Assembly (NCBI GenBank): GCA_017642565.1 | Contig: JAGCOU010000053.1 | Coordinates: 1-22,241 of the forward strand | Length of the DNA stretch: 22,241 nucleotides | Direction: 5' to 3' | DNA from: Alphaproteobacteria bacterium | GTDB taxonomy: Bacteria > Pseudomonadota > Alphaproteobacteria > Rs-D84 | In this document: positions 1-7,273 of the stretch, piece after piece | Layout of the letters: every line of letters starts with the position of its first letter | Position numbering within the stretch: position 1 is the first letter of the stretch | The notes under the pieces: model-generated | Told to the model about the DNA's origin: nothing | What the model saw: the letters and a program-made list of their open reading frames with translations, nothing else | Databases searched by the model: none | Position numbers and translations under genes: made by a program

Positions 1-1429
1 ATCTGCTGATTATAACCCAACTGTCGCACCAAATACCCAAGCATGTATGGTTGATGTCGCCATGCCAGGAATGTTGCCGGTGTTGAATAAATATTGTGTT
101 GAACAGGCTATTAAATTCGGTTTGGGAATCAATGCTGAAATCTCTAAACACAGCCGTTTTGCCCGTAAACAATATTTTTACCCTGACCTGCCCCAGGGCT
201 ATCAAATTTCCCAACCTGTCGAAGAACCACCTGTGGTTGGTCGTGGTTGGATTGAAATTATTGGGGACGATGGAAATCCAAAAAAGATTTTAATTGAACG
301 CGCCCATTTGGAACAAGATGCAGGGAAATTAAAACACGATATGCATCCAACAAAATCTTTTGCAGACTACAATCGTACTGGCGTCACATTACTTGAAATC
401 GTTGCTTTTGTAGATATAAACCATCCAGAAGAAAAACAATTTGTGACTTCCCCAGACGAAGCAGAAAGATACCTGCGTCAAATTCGTGAAATCGCACGTG
501 CATTGGGTGTATCAAAGGCAAATATGGAAGAAGGTTCTATGCGTGCCGATGTTAATGTATCTGTTCGTCCAGTTGGTGCAAAATATTTCAATGAACGTTG
601 CGAAATAAAAAATATGGTATCTTTTAAATTTATTAAAACAGCAATTGAATATGAAGCACGTCGTCAAATTGAAATATTAGAAAACGGTGGCACCATTGAA
701 AGAAACACTATGCGTTATAATCAAAGCGAAGGCACAACTTCTATATTGCGTAGCAAAGAAGATGCACTTGATTATCGTTATTTCCCTGATCCTGATTTAT
801 TAGAATTGGAAATTACTGACGAAGATATTGAACGCATAAGAAAAACTATGCCAGAATTGCCAACCGCAACCCGCGCTAGATACATCAATGAATATGGCTT
901 AAGCGAATACGATGCTACACGTTTGACCGAAACTGTTGACATTTCACATTGGTATGATGCTGCTGTGGACGGCAAAAAGACGCGCGCTAAACCTGTTGCC
1001 AATTGGTTAATAAGTGAATTGTTTGCGCATCCTGAAAATATGGATATTGAAAATAAAATTACTGAAAACCCAGACCCTGATGCGCCACGCATTATCACAC
1101 CAGCGAATATCGCAGAATTGGTTGATATGATTGCAAGCAATGAAATTAACGGCAAACAAGCCAAAGAAATATTTATCAAAATGCTGGACGGCGAACGCGG
1201 AAGTATTCATGAAATCGCCGATAAATATGGCATGAAACAAATTACGGATACTTCGGCAATCGAATCGGCTGTGGATGAAGTAATTAAAAACAACCCGTCC
1301 CAAGTTGAACAATATAAATCTGGCAAAGTCGGCCTGCTTGGATTCTTTGTTGGTAATGTTATGAAAGCAACGCATGGTCAGGCGAACCCAGCAATGGTAA
1401 ATGATTTATTAAAACAAAAGCTGGGGTAA
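1..1429 (+). CDS. gatB: Aspartyl/glutamyl-tRNA(Asn/Gln) amidotransferase subunit B, 5' end cut by window
   Basis: GatB is the tRNA-binding, kinase-type subunit of the GatCAB amidotransferase, which converts Glu-tRNA(Gln) (and Asp-tRNA(Asn)) to the amidated form in the cytoplasm. The reading frame is open from base 2, and the residues before the first in-window ATG (position 47) already match GatB (...NTQACMVDVAMPGMLP), so about 30 N-terminal residues lie outside the window and ATG 47 is not the start. Visible family signatures are YFYPDLPQGYQISQ, a DYNRTGVTLLEIV block, and MRADVNVSVRP with ERCEIKNMVSF. The C-terminal YqeY-like tail ends in the usual GFFVGNVMKATHGQANP...LLKQKL. It is followed after 3 bp by a small gene and then miaB on the same strand, so it probably leads an operon whose promoter lies upstream. 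gatC and gatA are not in the window. Confidence 0.97.
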   Translation, partial: SADYNPTVAPNTQACMVDVAMPGMLPVLNKYCVEQAIKFGLGINAEISKHSRFARKQYFYPDLPQGYQISQPVEEPPVVGRGWIEIIGDDGNPKKILIERAHLEQDAGKLKHDMHPTKSFADYNRTGVTLLEIVAFVDINHPEEKQFVTSPDEAERYLRQIREIARALGVSKANMEEGSMRADVNVSVRPVGAKYFNERCEIKNMVSFKFIKTAIEYEARRQIEILENGGTIERNTMRYNQSEGTTSILRSKEDALDYRYFPDPDLLELEITDEDIERIRKTMPELPTATRARYINEYGLSEYDATRLTETVDISHWYDAAVDGKKTRAKPVANWLISELFAHPENMDIENKITENPDPDAPRIITPANIAELVDMIASNEINGKQAKEIFIKMLDGERGSIHEIADKYGMKQITDTSAIESAVDEVIKNNPSQVEQYKSGKVGLLGFFVGNVMKATHGQANPAMVNDLLKQKLG

Positions 1430-1432
1430 AAT

Positions 1433-1753
1433 ATGTTTGATGATAATATGTTGCTTTGTTGCGATTCTGCGGAATTTCATGTGATGACTGAAATACTGGA
1501 ACGACAACAACGAAAAACAAATAAAAAACCAAATACAAAAAATAAAAAGGAAAACAAAATGGCTAAAACAAATATCGTAACTATCATTGAAGACAGTATT
1601 ATCACAGGTGTCAAATATGGAACAGTTGAAGTAATCGTTGACGCACAACCACAATCTCAAACAACCGACAAAGAAACTTTGTTAAACAAACACAATCAAC
1701 AACAGGTTCTTAAAAACAACAATATAATTCGTCAAAGAATGCAGTGTAAATAA
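1433..1753 (+). CDS. Hypothetical small basic/polar protein between gatB and miaB
   Basis: I do not recognise this 106-residue product. It has no signal peptide or membrane segment. The first 25 residues are acidic/hydrophobic (MFDDNMLLCCDSAEFHVMTE). Residues 25-42 are a Lys/Asn-rich linker, and the rest is a short mixed segment ending in an Asn/Gln-rich tail (residues 84-106). The ORF starts 3 bp after the gatB stop and its TAA shares one base with the miaB ATG (TAATG), so it sits in a coupled operon, which argues that it is translated. The start is uncertain: ATG 1433 has only a weak GGGG upstream, whereas the in-frame ATG 1559 has a purine-rich AAAAGGA about 6 bases upstream and would give a 64-residue protein. 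No function is proposed. Confidence 0.55.
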   Translation: MFDDNMLLCCDSAEFHVMTEILERQQRKTNKKPNTKNKKENKMAKTNIVTIIEDSIITGVKYGTVEVIVDAQPQSQTTDKETLLNKHNQQQVLKNNNIIRQRMQCK

Positions 1754-3054
1754 TGGAAAAATTCTTTATACAAACTTTTGGTTGTCAAATGAATGTTTAT
1801 GACAGCGAACGCATCGCCGCCATGCTTGAAAAATACGACTTTACGCAGACTGACCAAGTTGAAGATGCAGATATCATTATTCTTAACACTTGTGCAGTCC
1901 GTGCCAAGGCAACTGACAAAGTATATTCTGCACTTGGTCGCATAAGGCGCGCAAAGAAAGAATCTGCCCTGCTCGGTATTGTTGGATGTGTTGCACGCGA
2001 ATCAGGGGCTGACGCATTTAAACGTATACCCGAATTAAATTTTGTTTTGGGTCCACAAAGTTATCACAAATTACCAGAGATACTTAAAAACCCAGATACA
2101 AAATTATTAAATATTGATTTAGGTGGTCTTGAAAAATTTGATGAATTACCACAAATGACAAAATCACCTGTGGTCGCTTATATACCAATCCAAGAAGGCT
2201 GTAATCATTGTTGTACATATTGCATTGTGCCCTATACTCGCGGTCGCGAATTATCAAGACCTTTTGATGATGTTATGCGCGATACAATAAACGCCGCAAA
2301 AACTGGTGCAATTGAAATTTGTTTTCTTGGGCAAAATGTAAACGGATACAAATACACAGACGAAAATGGAAAACTTTTTCGTCTTTCAGATTTAATACGA
2401 GAAACAGCTAAACTGCCCGAAATCCACCGTATACGCTTCACTTCGAGTTATCCAACAGAAATGACAGATGATTTAATTGAAATGTTTGGTATTGAACCAA
2501 AACTGTTGCCGTTTTTAAACATGCCTATTCAAAGTGGCAGTCCGCGCATTTTAAAAAAAATGAACAGACCTGACGATTTAGATGCGTATAAAACAATTGT
2601 AAAAAAATTAAAATCTGTTCGTCCTGACATTCAAATTTCATCTGATTTTATCGTTGGCTTTCCAGATGAAACAGACGAAGATTTCGCAGAAACGCTCCGT
2701 ATAGCGCGTGAAATAAAATATATCAATTCGTATTCGTTTAAATATTCTCCGCGTCCGCATACAGCGGCAGCCATAATGCCTAACCAAATCAGCGAACAAA
2801 TAAAATCTGTTCGTCTGCAACAACTAGACACCCAACTAAATGAAAATCAACGCGAATTTAATATTTCTTGTATTGGCAAAGAAATGATTTGTTTATGCGA
2901 AGGCGATGATAAAACAGGTCGTAATCTGGTATTCCGGACCCCCTATATGCAACAATGCATAGTTGAAAAACCTGAACAACCGATAGAACCTTTGCAGAAA
3001 ATAAAAATCACTGATGCAAACAAAGCATCATTGCGTGGCGAAATAATAAAATAA
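1753..3054 (+). CDS. miaB: tRNA-2-methylthio-N6-dimethylallyladenosine synthase MiaB
   Basis: MiaB is a radical-SAM methylthiotransferase that turns i6A37 into ms2i6A37 in tRNAs reading UNN codons. The 433-residue length is normal for the family. The N-terminal MTTase domain shows Cys11 (QTFGCQMN), Cys47 (NTCAVR) and Cys79 (GCVARE), which bind the auxiliary 4Fe-4S cluster. The radical-SAM motif is Cys150-x3-Cys154-x2-Cys157 in EGCNHCCTYCIVPYTRGRE, with one extra Cys at 153. The C-terminal TRAM segment starts near residue 372. Other family blocks are FLGQNVNGY and MPIQSGSPRILKKMNR. The start codon overlaps the stop of the preceding small gene by one base. The stop abuts the opposite-strand gene with no spacer and no visible terminator. 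Confidence 0.96.
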   Translation: MEKFFIQTFGCQMNVYDSERIAAMLEKYDFTQTDQVEDADIIILNTCAVRAKATDKVYSALGRIRRAKKESALLGIVGCVARESGADAFKRIPELNFVLGPQSYHKLPEILKNPDTKLLNIDLGGLEKFDELPQMTKSPVVAYIPIQEGCNHCCTYCIVPYTRGRELSRPFDDVMRDTINAAKTGAIEICFLGQNVNGYKYTDENGKLFRLSDLIRETAKLPEIHRIRFTSSYPTEMTDDLIEMFGIEPKLLPFLNMPIQSGSPRILKKMNRPDDLDAYKTIVKKLKSVRPDIQISSDFIVGFPDETDEDFAETLRIAREIKYINSYSFKYSPRPHTAAAIMPNQISEQIKSVRLQQLDTQLNENQREFNISCIGKEMICLCEGDDKTGRNLVFRTPYMQQCIVEKPEQPIEPLQKIKITDANKASLRGEIIK

Positions 3055-4590
3055 CTAGAATAAGATTTTACCGGTTAAACCAAATTTATAACGCCAATCA
3101 AATTCATCTTTGAAAACGTTCGCATCCAAAGATATACCTGCTTCATCCATCACAGACCAAAAACCAATTTTCATACCAGCGGAAAAATTACCATTACTAC
3201 CAATAGAACTTTCCAAAGAATATTCATATTTAATACCTTCTGTAACAAAAGCATATGTTGCATTGCCCCCAGTACGCAAATAACAGTCTGTTTCTGCTGT
3301 ATCAGCAACCTTCGCGGTTTGCCACACCAGCCCTACAATTGGCGAGACCACTATATTTTTATAAACATTGAAATCATATCCAGAATCAATCGCACCAAAC
3401 AAAGAAAAGCCCAAAGGATTACTTTTTAATTCACTTTTGTCAGTTATATAATCAGCACGAAACTTAGTCAATGTTGCACCCAAAACTTCACTGAACCAAA
3501 GTTTATCAACCAATTGTTTTGATTTTATATCTAACCCGTACATCAATCCAGAAAAATCATTTAAATCATCTTTATACGAAAAACTATTCAAAGAAAAACC
3601 TGCATTAAAATACAAATTTTCGTATCTTTTTCCAATATAAATACGACCACCAAAATTTTTAACTGAATCAGACAAAACATAAGAGGACGACACACCTGCA
3701 CCAGTATCCGTTTCGTTCTTAATTGTATCAAGCAAAGTAAAATTATTTATAACCATAACAGGCCGCAACAAAATACTATGATTAAATTGATAAGATAAAT
3801 TTTTTATACGTTTGATTTCTGCCCAACTATTTGCAGAATCTAATGCGGACAATAATTTATCACCAGAACGTTCAACCCGCAATGTTTCTAAGGCAGAATC
3901 AATTTTAACATAATTCGTTTCACGAATATTGGTTATAACCCAACGACCACCAATCCAGTCAAGATTTGCCTTGTGCAAACCATCTGCACCTAACACTTCT
4001 ACATTTACAGTATCCCCACTTACTGCATGGGCCAAGAAATCACCATCTTGTATAGTCTCTGCATCATTTATAATCAAATAAACAACACCTTCTATATCAA
4101 CATCTTTGTCCCAGTTTTGCCAATCTGCAAAATTATTCATAACTATACGAGAATCTTTGATAACAATTTTTCCTGCATCCACACTTCTTATATTATCTAA
4201 ATTAATATCGGCTGAGCCTGTCTCTACTTCTATACGAAAATTAGCCGGATTTATTGTAAAATTTGTTCTGTCATCACTAGAATTTATTATCTGTGTAACT
4301 ATCTCGCCATGATTGGTAATTATATTACCAGACATAGTTCCTGTATTATAAATGAAAAAACTGTTATCATTAGCATCTATTGGACCAATTATTGTCCCAG
4401 AATTATGTATTTCTACTGCTGGATAGTTTACAGAAATACTTCCACCCAAAGGTTCAACCACAGCACCAGAATTTACATAAATTATATCGTCATTAAATTC
4501 AGTAATTTTATTATCTGTCCCGGTATAAGACAGAGCCCAAGTATTAAAACTCACCAAAATCGATATCAAAGAAGTTAGGTATTTTTTCAT
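3055..4590 (-). CDS. Short autotransporter-like outer membrane protein (beta-helix passenger plus C-terminal barrel)
   Basis: This 511-residue protein starts with a Sec signal peptide (residues 1-19, KKYLTSLISILVSFNTWALS). Residues 40-110 contain short NSG/NTG-type repeats (EIHNSGTIIGPI, FIYNTGTMSGNI, NHGEIVTQI), which resemble the rungs of a pectin-lyase-like beta-helix passenger. From about residue 245 the sequence alternates polar and hydrophobic residues with many aromatic positions (FGGRIYIGKRYENLYFNAGF and similar) and ends in ...GLTGKILF. A terminal Phe on an amphipathic strand is the hallmark of an outer-membrane barrel. The family (type V autotransporter) is inferred; the passenger of about 220 residues is short and no exact family is assigned. 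No protease or adhesin motif was seen. No good Shine-Dalgarno precedes ATG 4590; a promoter-like element ends only a few bases upstream. Confidence 0.7.
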   Translation of the reverse strand: MKKYLTSLISILVSFNTWALSYTGTDNKITEFNDDIIYVNSGAVVEPLGGSISVNYPAVEIHNSGTIIGPIDANDNSFFIYNTGTMSGNIITNHGEIVTQIINSSDDRTNFTINPANFRIEVETGSADINLDNIRSVDAGKIVIKDSRIVMNNFADWQNWDKDVDIEGVVYLIINDAETIQDGDFLAHAVSGDTVNVEVLGADGLHKANLDWIGGRWVITNIRETNYVKIDSALETLRVERSGDKLLSALDSANSWAEIKRIKNLSYQFNHSILLRPVMVINNFTLLDTIKNETDTGAGVSSSYVLSDSVKNFGGRIYIGKRYENLYFNAGFSLNSFSYKDDLNDFSGLMYGLDIKSKQLVDKLWFSEVLGATLTKFRADYITDKSELKSNPLGFSLFGAIDSGYDFNVYKNIVVSPIVGLVWQTAKVADTAETDCYLRTGGNATYAFVTEGIKYEYSLESSIGSNGNFSAGMKIGFWSVMDEAGISLDANVFKDEFDWRYKFGLTGKILF

Positions 4591-4599
4591 AACAAAGTT

Positions 4600-4629
4600 A
4601 TGCTAGCATATAAACAAAAAACCTAACAA
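4600..4629 (-). promoter_or_regulatory. Candidate promoter with embedded 12-bp palindrome upstream of the autotransporter gene
   Basis: On the minus strand TTGTTA (-35) is followed after 18 bases by TAGCAT, preceded by TGC (an extended -10). The -10 sits inside a perfect 12-bp palindrome, TATGCTAGCATA (4599-4610), which could be an operator overlapping the promoter. The predicted transcript would start within about 10 bases of ATG 4590, leaving almost no leader, which agrees with the lack of a ribosome-binding site. The coordinates of the -35 are approximate. Confidence 0.35.
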
Positions 4630-4658
4630 CAAAAAAATCCCGTTTAAAAACGGGATTT
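4629..4658 (-). terminator. Intrinsic terminator of the small OMP gene
   Basis: On the minus strand AAATCCCGTTT pairs with AAACGGGATTT (about 9-11 bp stem, tiny loop, arms 4648-4658 and 4635-4645), followed by a run of T (complement of the A-run from 4631). It lies about 20 bases after the stop of the 204-residue barrel protein and before the autotransporter gene, so the two are probably separate transcripts. Confidence 0.85.
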
Positions 4659-4678
4659 CAAAGCGAAACGAGGAAAGT

Positions 4679-5293
4679 TTAAAACATATAACGAATACCG
4701 ATATCACCACTGAAATCATGCATTCCAGACGCGACATCAATATAGTTATAACGCGCTGCAACATCAACTGAATAGCAGCCAAACGGCATTGCTAAACCCA
4801 AAGTTGCCATACCAGAAAATCTGGTATTATCTCTCTTTTCAGCATAACCCGGTATTTTGCCTCTGGTTTCTATGAATGCCATACCTGCACCGAGTCCAGC
4901 AAATGGTTGAATATAGCGAAAATGACCTATGTTCATATAAGCATTTGCCATCAATTCTATATTTTCGGATGTGACTTTTACATCATCTATGGCACCAAAA
5001 TTTTTGGTATCTTTACCTTTTGTAAAGAAAGAGCCTTCAATTTCAAAACGGGCTGTTTCATACATTGTTAAACCCAAAGCAGCACGCAATTGGTACAAAT
5101 TTTGTGTTGTGCTTTTCTTTGTATCATTAAAACGATAATTCAAATTACCGTATGTAGCGCCACCGCGTAATGCAACATATGGCAAAATATCCCAACCCAT
5201 AAATCTAGTTGTTTGTTGTTCATACATTTGACCACCTGCAAACGCTGGCGCAGCCAATAATACTGCCATTGAACCGGCAATAAGTTTTTTCAT
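4679..5293 (-). CDS. Small outer-membrane beta-barrel protein (OmpA/porin-like family)
   Basis: The 204-residue protein has a clear signal peptide with an AFA cleavage site (KKLIAGSMAVLLAAPAFA, residues 1-19). The mature part looks like an eight-stranded barrel: alternating amphipathic strands (YVALRGGATYGNLNYRF, YIQPFAGLGAGMAFIETR, GMATLGLAMPFGCYSVDVAARYNYI) and a terminal ...GDIGIRYMF with C-terminal Phe. This fits the broad OMP_b-brl/Opa-like surface-antigen group common in alphaproteobacteria. The exact ligand or role is unknown. ATG 5293 has a strong AAAGGAG 6-7 bases upstream, and the gene has its own terminator, so it is probably a well expressed, independently transcribed surface protein. 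Confidence 0.85.
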   Translation of the reverse strand: MKKLIAGSMAVLLAAPAFAGGQMYEQQTTRFMGWDILPYVALRGGATYGNLNYRFNDTKKSTTQNLYQLRAALGLTMYETARFEIEGSFFTKGKDTKNFGAIDDVKVTSENIELMANAYMNIGHFRYIQPFAGLGAGMAFIETRGKIPGYAEKRDNTRFSGMATLGLAMPFGCYSVDVAARYNYIDVASGMHDFSGDIGIRYMF

Positions 5294-5332
5294 AAGTTTC
5301 TCCTTTTGTTGCTGATTAATCTCAACACCCCT

Positions 5333-5361
5333 ATTCTATCAAACAACAAAAAGTATTTACA
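5333..5361 (-). promoter_or_regulatory. Weak candidate promoter of the small OMP gene
   Basis: The minus strand carries TAGAAT (5333-5338, 5 of 6 to TATAAT), which would give a leader of about 33 bases before ATG 5293. The matching -35 (TGTAAA at 17-base spacing) is poor. The rest of the 131-bp gap is AT-rich with no further clear signal. Confidence 0.3.
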
Positions 5362-5424
5362 TAGGCATGTATCCATAGGATAAATTTCTTATATACGACA
5401 AAAATAGCCGTATACAAAAGATTA

Positions 5425-6096
5425 CTATATCAATTTTTTTATAACAAAATCTGCCATCATTAAACCAAACATACCAGTCACAGTTACAACAGAGCCAAAT
5501 TCTTTGCCACCATTTTGTTGTGGTAACGCAGACTCTGTTGAATACACAACAGGAAAATCAGGAAGATTTAAATCGCGAACTTGTCTTCTTATTTTTGAAG
5601 CCAACGGACAAACACTTGTCTTTGAAATATTAGCTATTTTAATTTTGGTTAAATCTGTTTTGCGCGCCGCCCCCATAGAAGATACAAAAGGAACCCCATG
5701 TTCAAAACACCAATTATACAAGGCTATTTTTGACGCAACAGTATCTATGGCATCTATGACATAATCAGGCTTAATATCTAAACTGGTCTTATCGTCAAAA
5801 AAAGTATCAAATACATCAACAATAATATCTGGATTTATATCAGCGATTCGTTTTTTTGCAACTTCGACTTTTGATTGTCCAACGGTTGAATCCAAAGCGA
5901 ACAATTGCCTGTTTATATTCGTTTCTTCAACCTTGTCAAAATCTATTAAAATAATATGTCCTGTGCCACTTCGCGCTAATGCTTCTATGGCAAAAGAACC
6001 AACGGCACCACACCCAACAACCATAACAGTAGCCTGTTGTAATTTTTTAACAGACTCTTTCCCAATCAACAAAGATATTCTATGCAATCTATTCAT
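5425..6096 (-). CDS. tcdA: ThiF/E1-like family protein, likely tRNA threonylcarbamoyladenosine dehydratase (TcdA/CsdL)
   Basis: TcdA uses ATP to cyclise t6A37 of ANN-decoding tRNAs to ct6A. The 223-residue protein has the Rossmann ATP-binding motif VVGCGAVGS (residues 26-34), the acidic IDFD near 51-54, and ETNINRQLFA, in which the Asn and Arg belong to the E1-like adenylation site. A later DYVIDAIDTVASKIAL block and a C-terminal EFGSVVTVTGMFGL segment also match. This pattern matches TcdA rather than ThiF or MoeB, since no CxxC zinc pairs are present. It is shorter than E. coli TcdA (about 268 residues), lacking the extended C-terminal part. It overlaps the upstream TatD-like gene by 8 bases, so the two are translated together. 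The gap after its stop to the OMP gene is 131 bp. Confidence 0.85.
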   Translation of the reverse strand: MNRLHRISLLIGKESVKKLQQATVMVVGCGAVGSFAIEALARSGTGHIILIDFDKVEETNINRQLFALDSTVGQSKVEVAKKRIADINPDIIVDVFDTFFDDKTSLDIKPDYVIDAIDTVASKIALYNWCFEHGVPFVSSMGAARKTDLTKIKIANISKTSVCPLASKIRRQVRDLNLPDFPVVYSTESALPQQNGGKEFGSVVTVTGMFGLMMADFVIKKLI

Positions 6097-6775
6097 TTTT
6101 TAAAACCTTTAATGTATTATCATATATGACATCAGCAATATTTTTATCGTTTTTTATTTGCATTATTTTTAATAAAATATCTTTTAATAAAACTTCTTTT
6201 TTGCCATCGGTCTCAACCAAAATTCTATTTACCGGAATTTGCTCTATACGACAGTTTTTACCGTATACAGCATTTTTGCCTAACGAAAAATAAATATTTT
6301 TATATTCCAATAGTTTTTCCAAAATATCTTTGTTTGCATTAAAATTATGAACAACTATTTTTGGCATCCTAGAATTTTTATATTGTTTTAAAACACATAA
6401 AATTTTATCCCACGCACCGACACAATGTAAAAAAACGATTCGATTTAATTTTGTTGCTATATCAAATTGTGTTGTAAAAACTTCTATCTGTTTTTGCATA
6501 TTCGGTTTATATTTATCCAAACCTATTTCGCCCACCATATAATTAGAATTTGTTTCAAGCAATTTTATCAGGCGAATATAAAAATCATCTTTGACAGAAT
6601 CTACAACCCAAGGATGAATACCAACGGCACCATATATACGATTATCATGTTTTGTTAAATCTATAATTTTATTCCAATCACTTTCAGCGACAGCACAACA
6701 GATTGCCCCAACCACATCTGGTTGAACATCACAAGTTATATAATCAATATGAGTATGTGCATCTATGATTTTCAT
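6089..6775 (-). CDS. TatD-family metal-dependent hydrolase (putative DNase)
   Basis: TatD proteins are TIM-barrel hydrolases of the amidohydrolase fold with 3'-5' exonuclease activity on DNA/RNA. The metal-site motifs are visible: DAHTHID (His7, His9), VGIHPWVV, VGEIGLDKY (Glu), FLHCVG, KIVVHNF and LVETDGK (Asp). At 228 residues it is somewhat shorter than typical TatD (about 260). The usual PETDAPYL region is reduced to VETDGKKE, and the helices near the C-terminus are trimmed. It is translated from ATG 6775 with no strong ribosome-binding site and overlaps tcdA by 8 bases. The name reflects the family, not a role in the Tat pathway. Confidence 0.85.
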   Translation of the reverse strand: MKIIDAHTHIDYITCDVQPDVVGAICCAVAESDWNKIIDLTKHDNRIYGAVGIHPWVVDSVKDDFYIRLIKLLETNSNYMVGEIGLDKYKPNMQKQIEVFTTQFDIATKLNRIVFLHCVGAWDKILCVLKQYKNSRMPKIVVHNFNANKDILEKLLEYKNIYFSLGKNAVYGKNCRIEQIPVNRILVETDGKKEVLLKDILLKIMQIKNDKNIADVIYDNTLKVLKNE

Positions 6776-7000
6776 ACACTTTATTTAATCATAAAAAGCT
6801 GTTTTTGCAAGAACCACTTAAAACCGCTGTTGAAAACTGAACTCTGTTGTCCACTTTTTATATTCACGAGAATGTATATTAGAATCTTTTTGTGTATAAG
6901 CAACCGTAACAATTTTGCTGCACTGCGTTTGCAAAACCTACTTGTTGTCGAACCAGCAACTTCGTTGCTAAGGCTTCTCATCCTACTGCGCTACACAAAC
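6776..7000. other. Hairpin-rich non-coding stretch between tRNA-Lys and tatD-like gene
   Basis: This stretch holds no convincing gene. The only longer ORF (6781-6981, minus) has no ribosome-binding site or protein-like character. It contains several inverted repeats: AGCAAC-ttc-GTTGCT (6955-6969), TTTTGC/GCAAAA (arms 6913-6918 and 6931-6936) and TATATTC-acga-GAATGTA (6859-6876, one G-U). On the minus strand positions 7000-6975 resemble a tRNA D-arm (TAGCGCAGTAGGATGAGA), and GTTTGTG (7000-6994) can pair with TGCAAAC (6933-6927), but no T-arm sits next to that stem. It could be a small RNA, a structured leader of the tatD-like gene, or a decayed tRNA copy. Confidence 0.35.
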
Positions 7001-7028
7001 AAAAAAACACCCCAGCGGGTGTTTTTTT
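7001..7028 (-). terminator. Intrinsic terminator downstream of tRNA-Lys
   Basis: ACACCC (7007-7012) pairs with GGGTGT (7017-7022) around a 4-base loop, flanked by A7 on one side and T7 on the other, so it can terminate in both directions. Read on the minus strand it follows the tRNA 3' end by about 6 bases. Confidence 0.85.
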
Positions 7029-7033
7029 ACTTG

Positions 7034-7109
7034 TGGTGGACGCGCAGGGATTCGAACCCTGGACCCACTGATTAAGAGTCAGTTGCTCTACCAACTGAGC
7101 TACGCATCC
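7034..7109 (-). tRNA. tRNA-Lys (anticodon CUU), CCA encoded
   Basis: On the minus strand the gene folds into a standard cloverleaf: acceptor GGATGCG/CGCGTCC (one T-G wobble), D-arm GCTCAGTTGGTAGAGC, anticodon stem ACTGA/TCAGT with loop CTCTTAA, and T-arm CAGGG-TTCGAAT-CCCTG. The discriminator A is followed by an encoded CCA. The anticodon CTT reads AAG (Lys). Positions 7037-7109 are the 73-base body and 7034-7036 the CCA. Confidence 0.97.
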
Positions 7110-7129
7110 AAAACTGCCAAACTTTCGCA

Positions 7130-7157
7130 ATTATAAATTATTTTCATACAAATGCAA
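7130..7157 (-). promoter_or_regulatory. Promoter of tRNA-Lys
   Basis: On the minus strand TTGCAT (7152-7157) is followed after 16 bases by a perfect TATAAT (7130-7135). Transcription would start near 7123, about 14 bases before the mature tRNA 5' end. Confidence 0.7.
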
Positions 7158-7205
7158 GTTTTTATCGCAAAAAACCAAACCTCCCCGCCCCCTAGGCATT
7201 CAAAC

Positions 7206-7235
7206 CTGACGATATTTTAGATGTTTTAATATAAA
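7206..7235 (+). promoter_or_regulatory. Candidate promoter of the SOD-like lipoprotein gene
   Basis: CTGACG (7206-7211, 4 of 6 to TTGACA) and TATAAA (7230-7235) are separated by 18 bases. The predicted leader is about 30 bases and ends in the AAAGGAG ribosome-binding site of ATG 7274. A GC-only box (7180-7196) lies just upstream. Confidence 0.45.
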
Positions 7236-7273
7236 ATACACCTGTAAACCCTAAACCAAAGGAGAAATAAAAA

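Noticed and set aside
6781..6981. 66-codon minus-strand ORF with a product rich in Ser, Arg and Lys
   Set aside because: No ribosome-binding site or domain, and it runs through several hairpins; better read as non-coding.
6927..7000. Possible second tRNA on the minus strand (D-arm-like sequence, 7-bp closing stem)
   Set aside because: No T-arm beside the closing stem, no 7-base anticodon loop and no CCA end.
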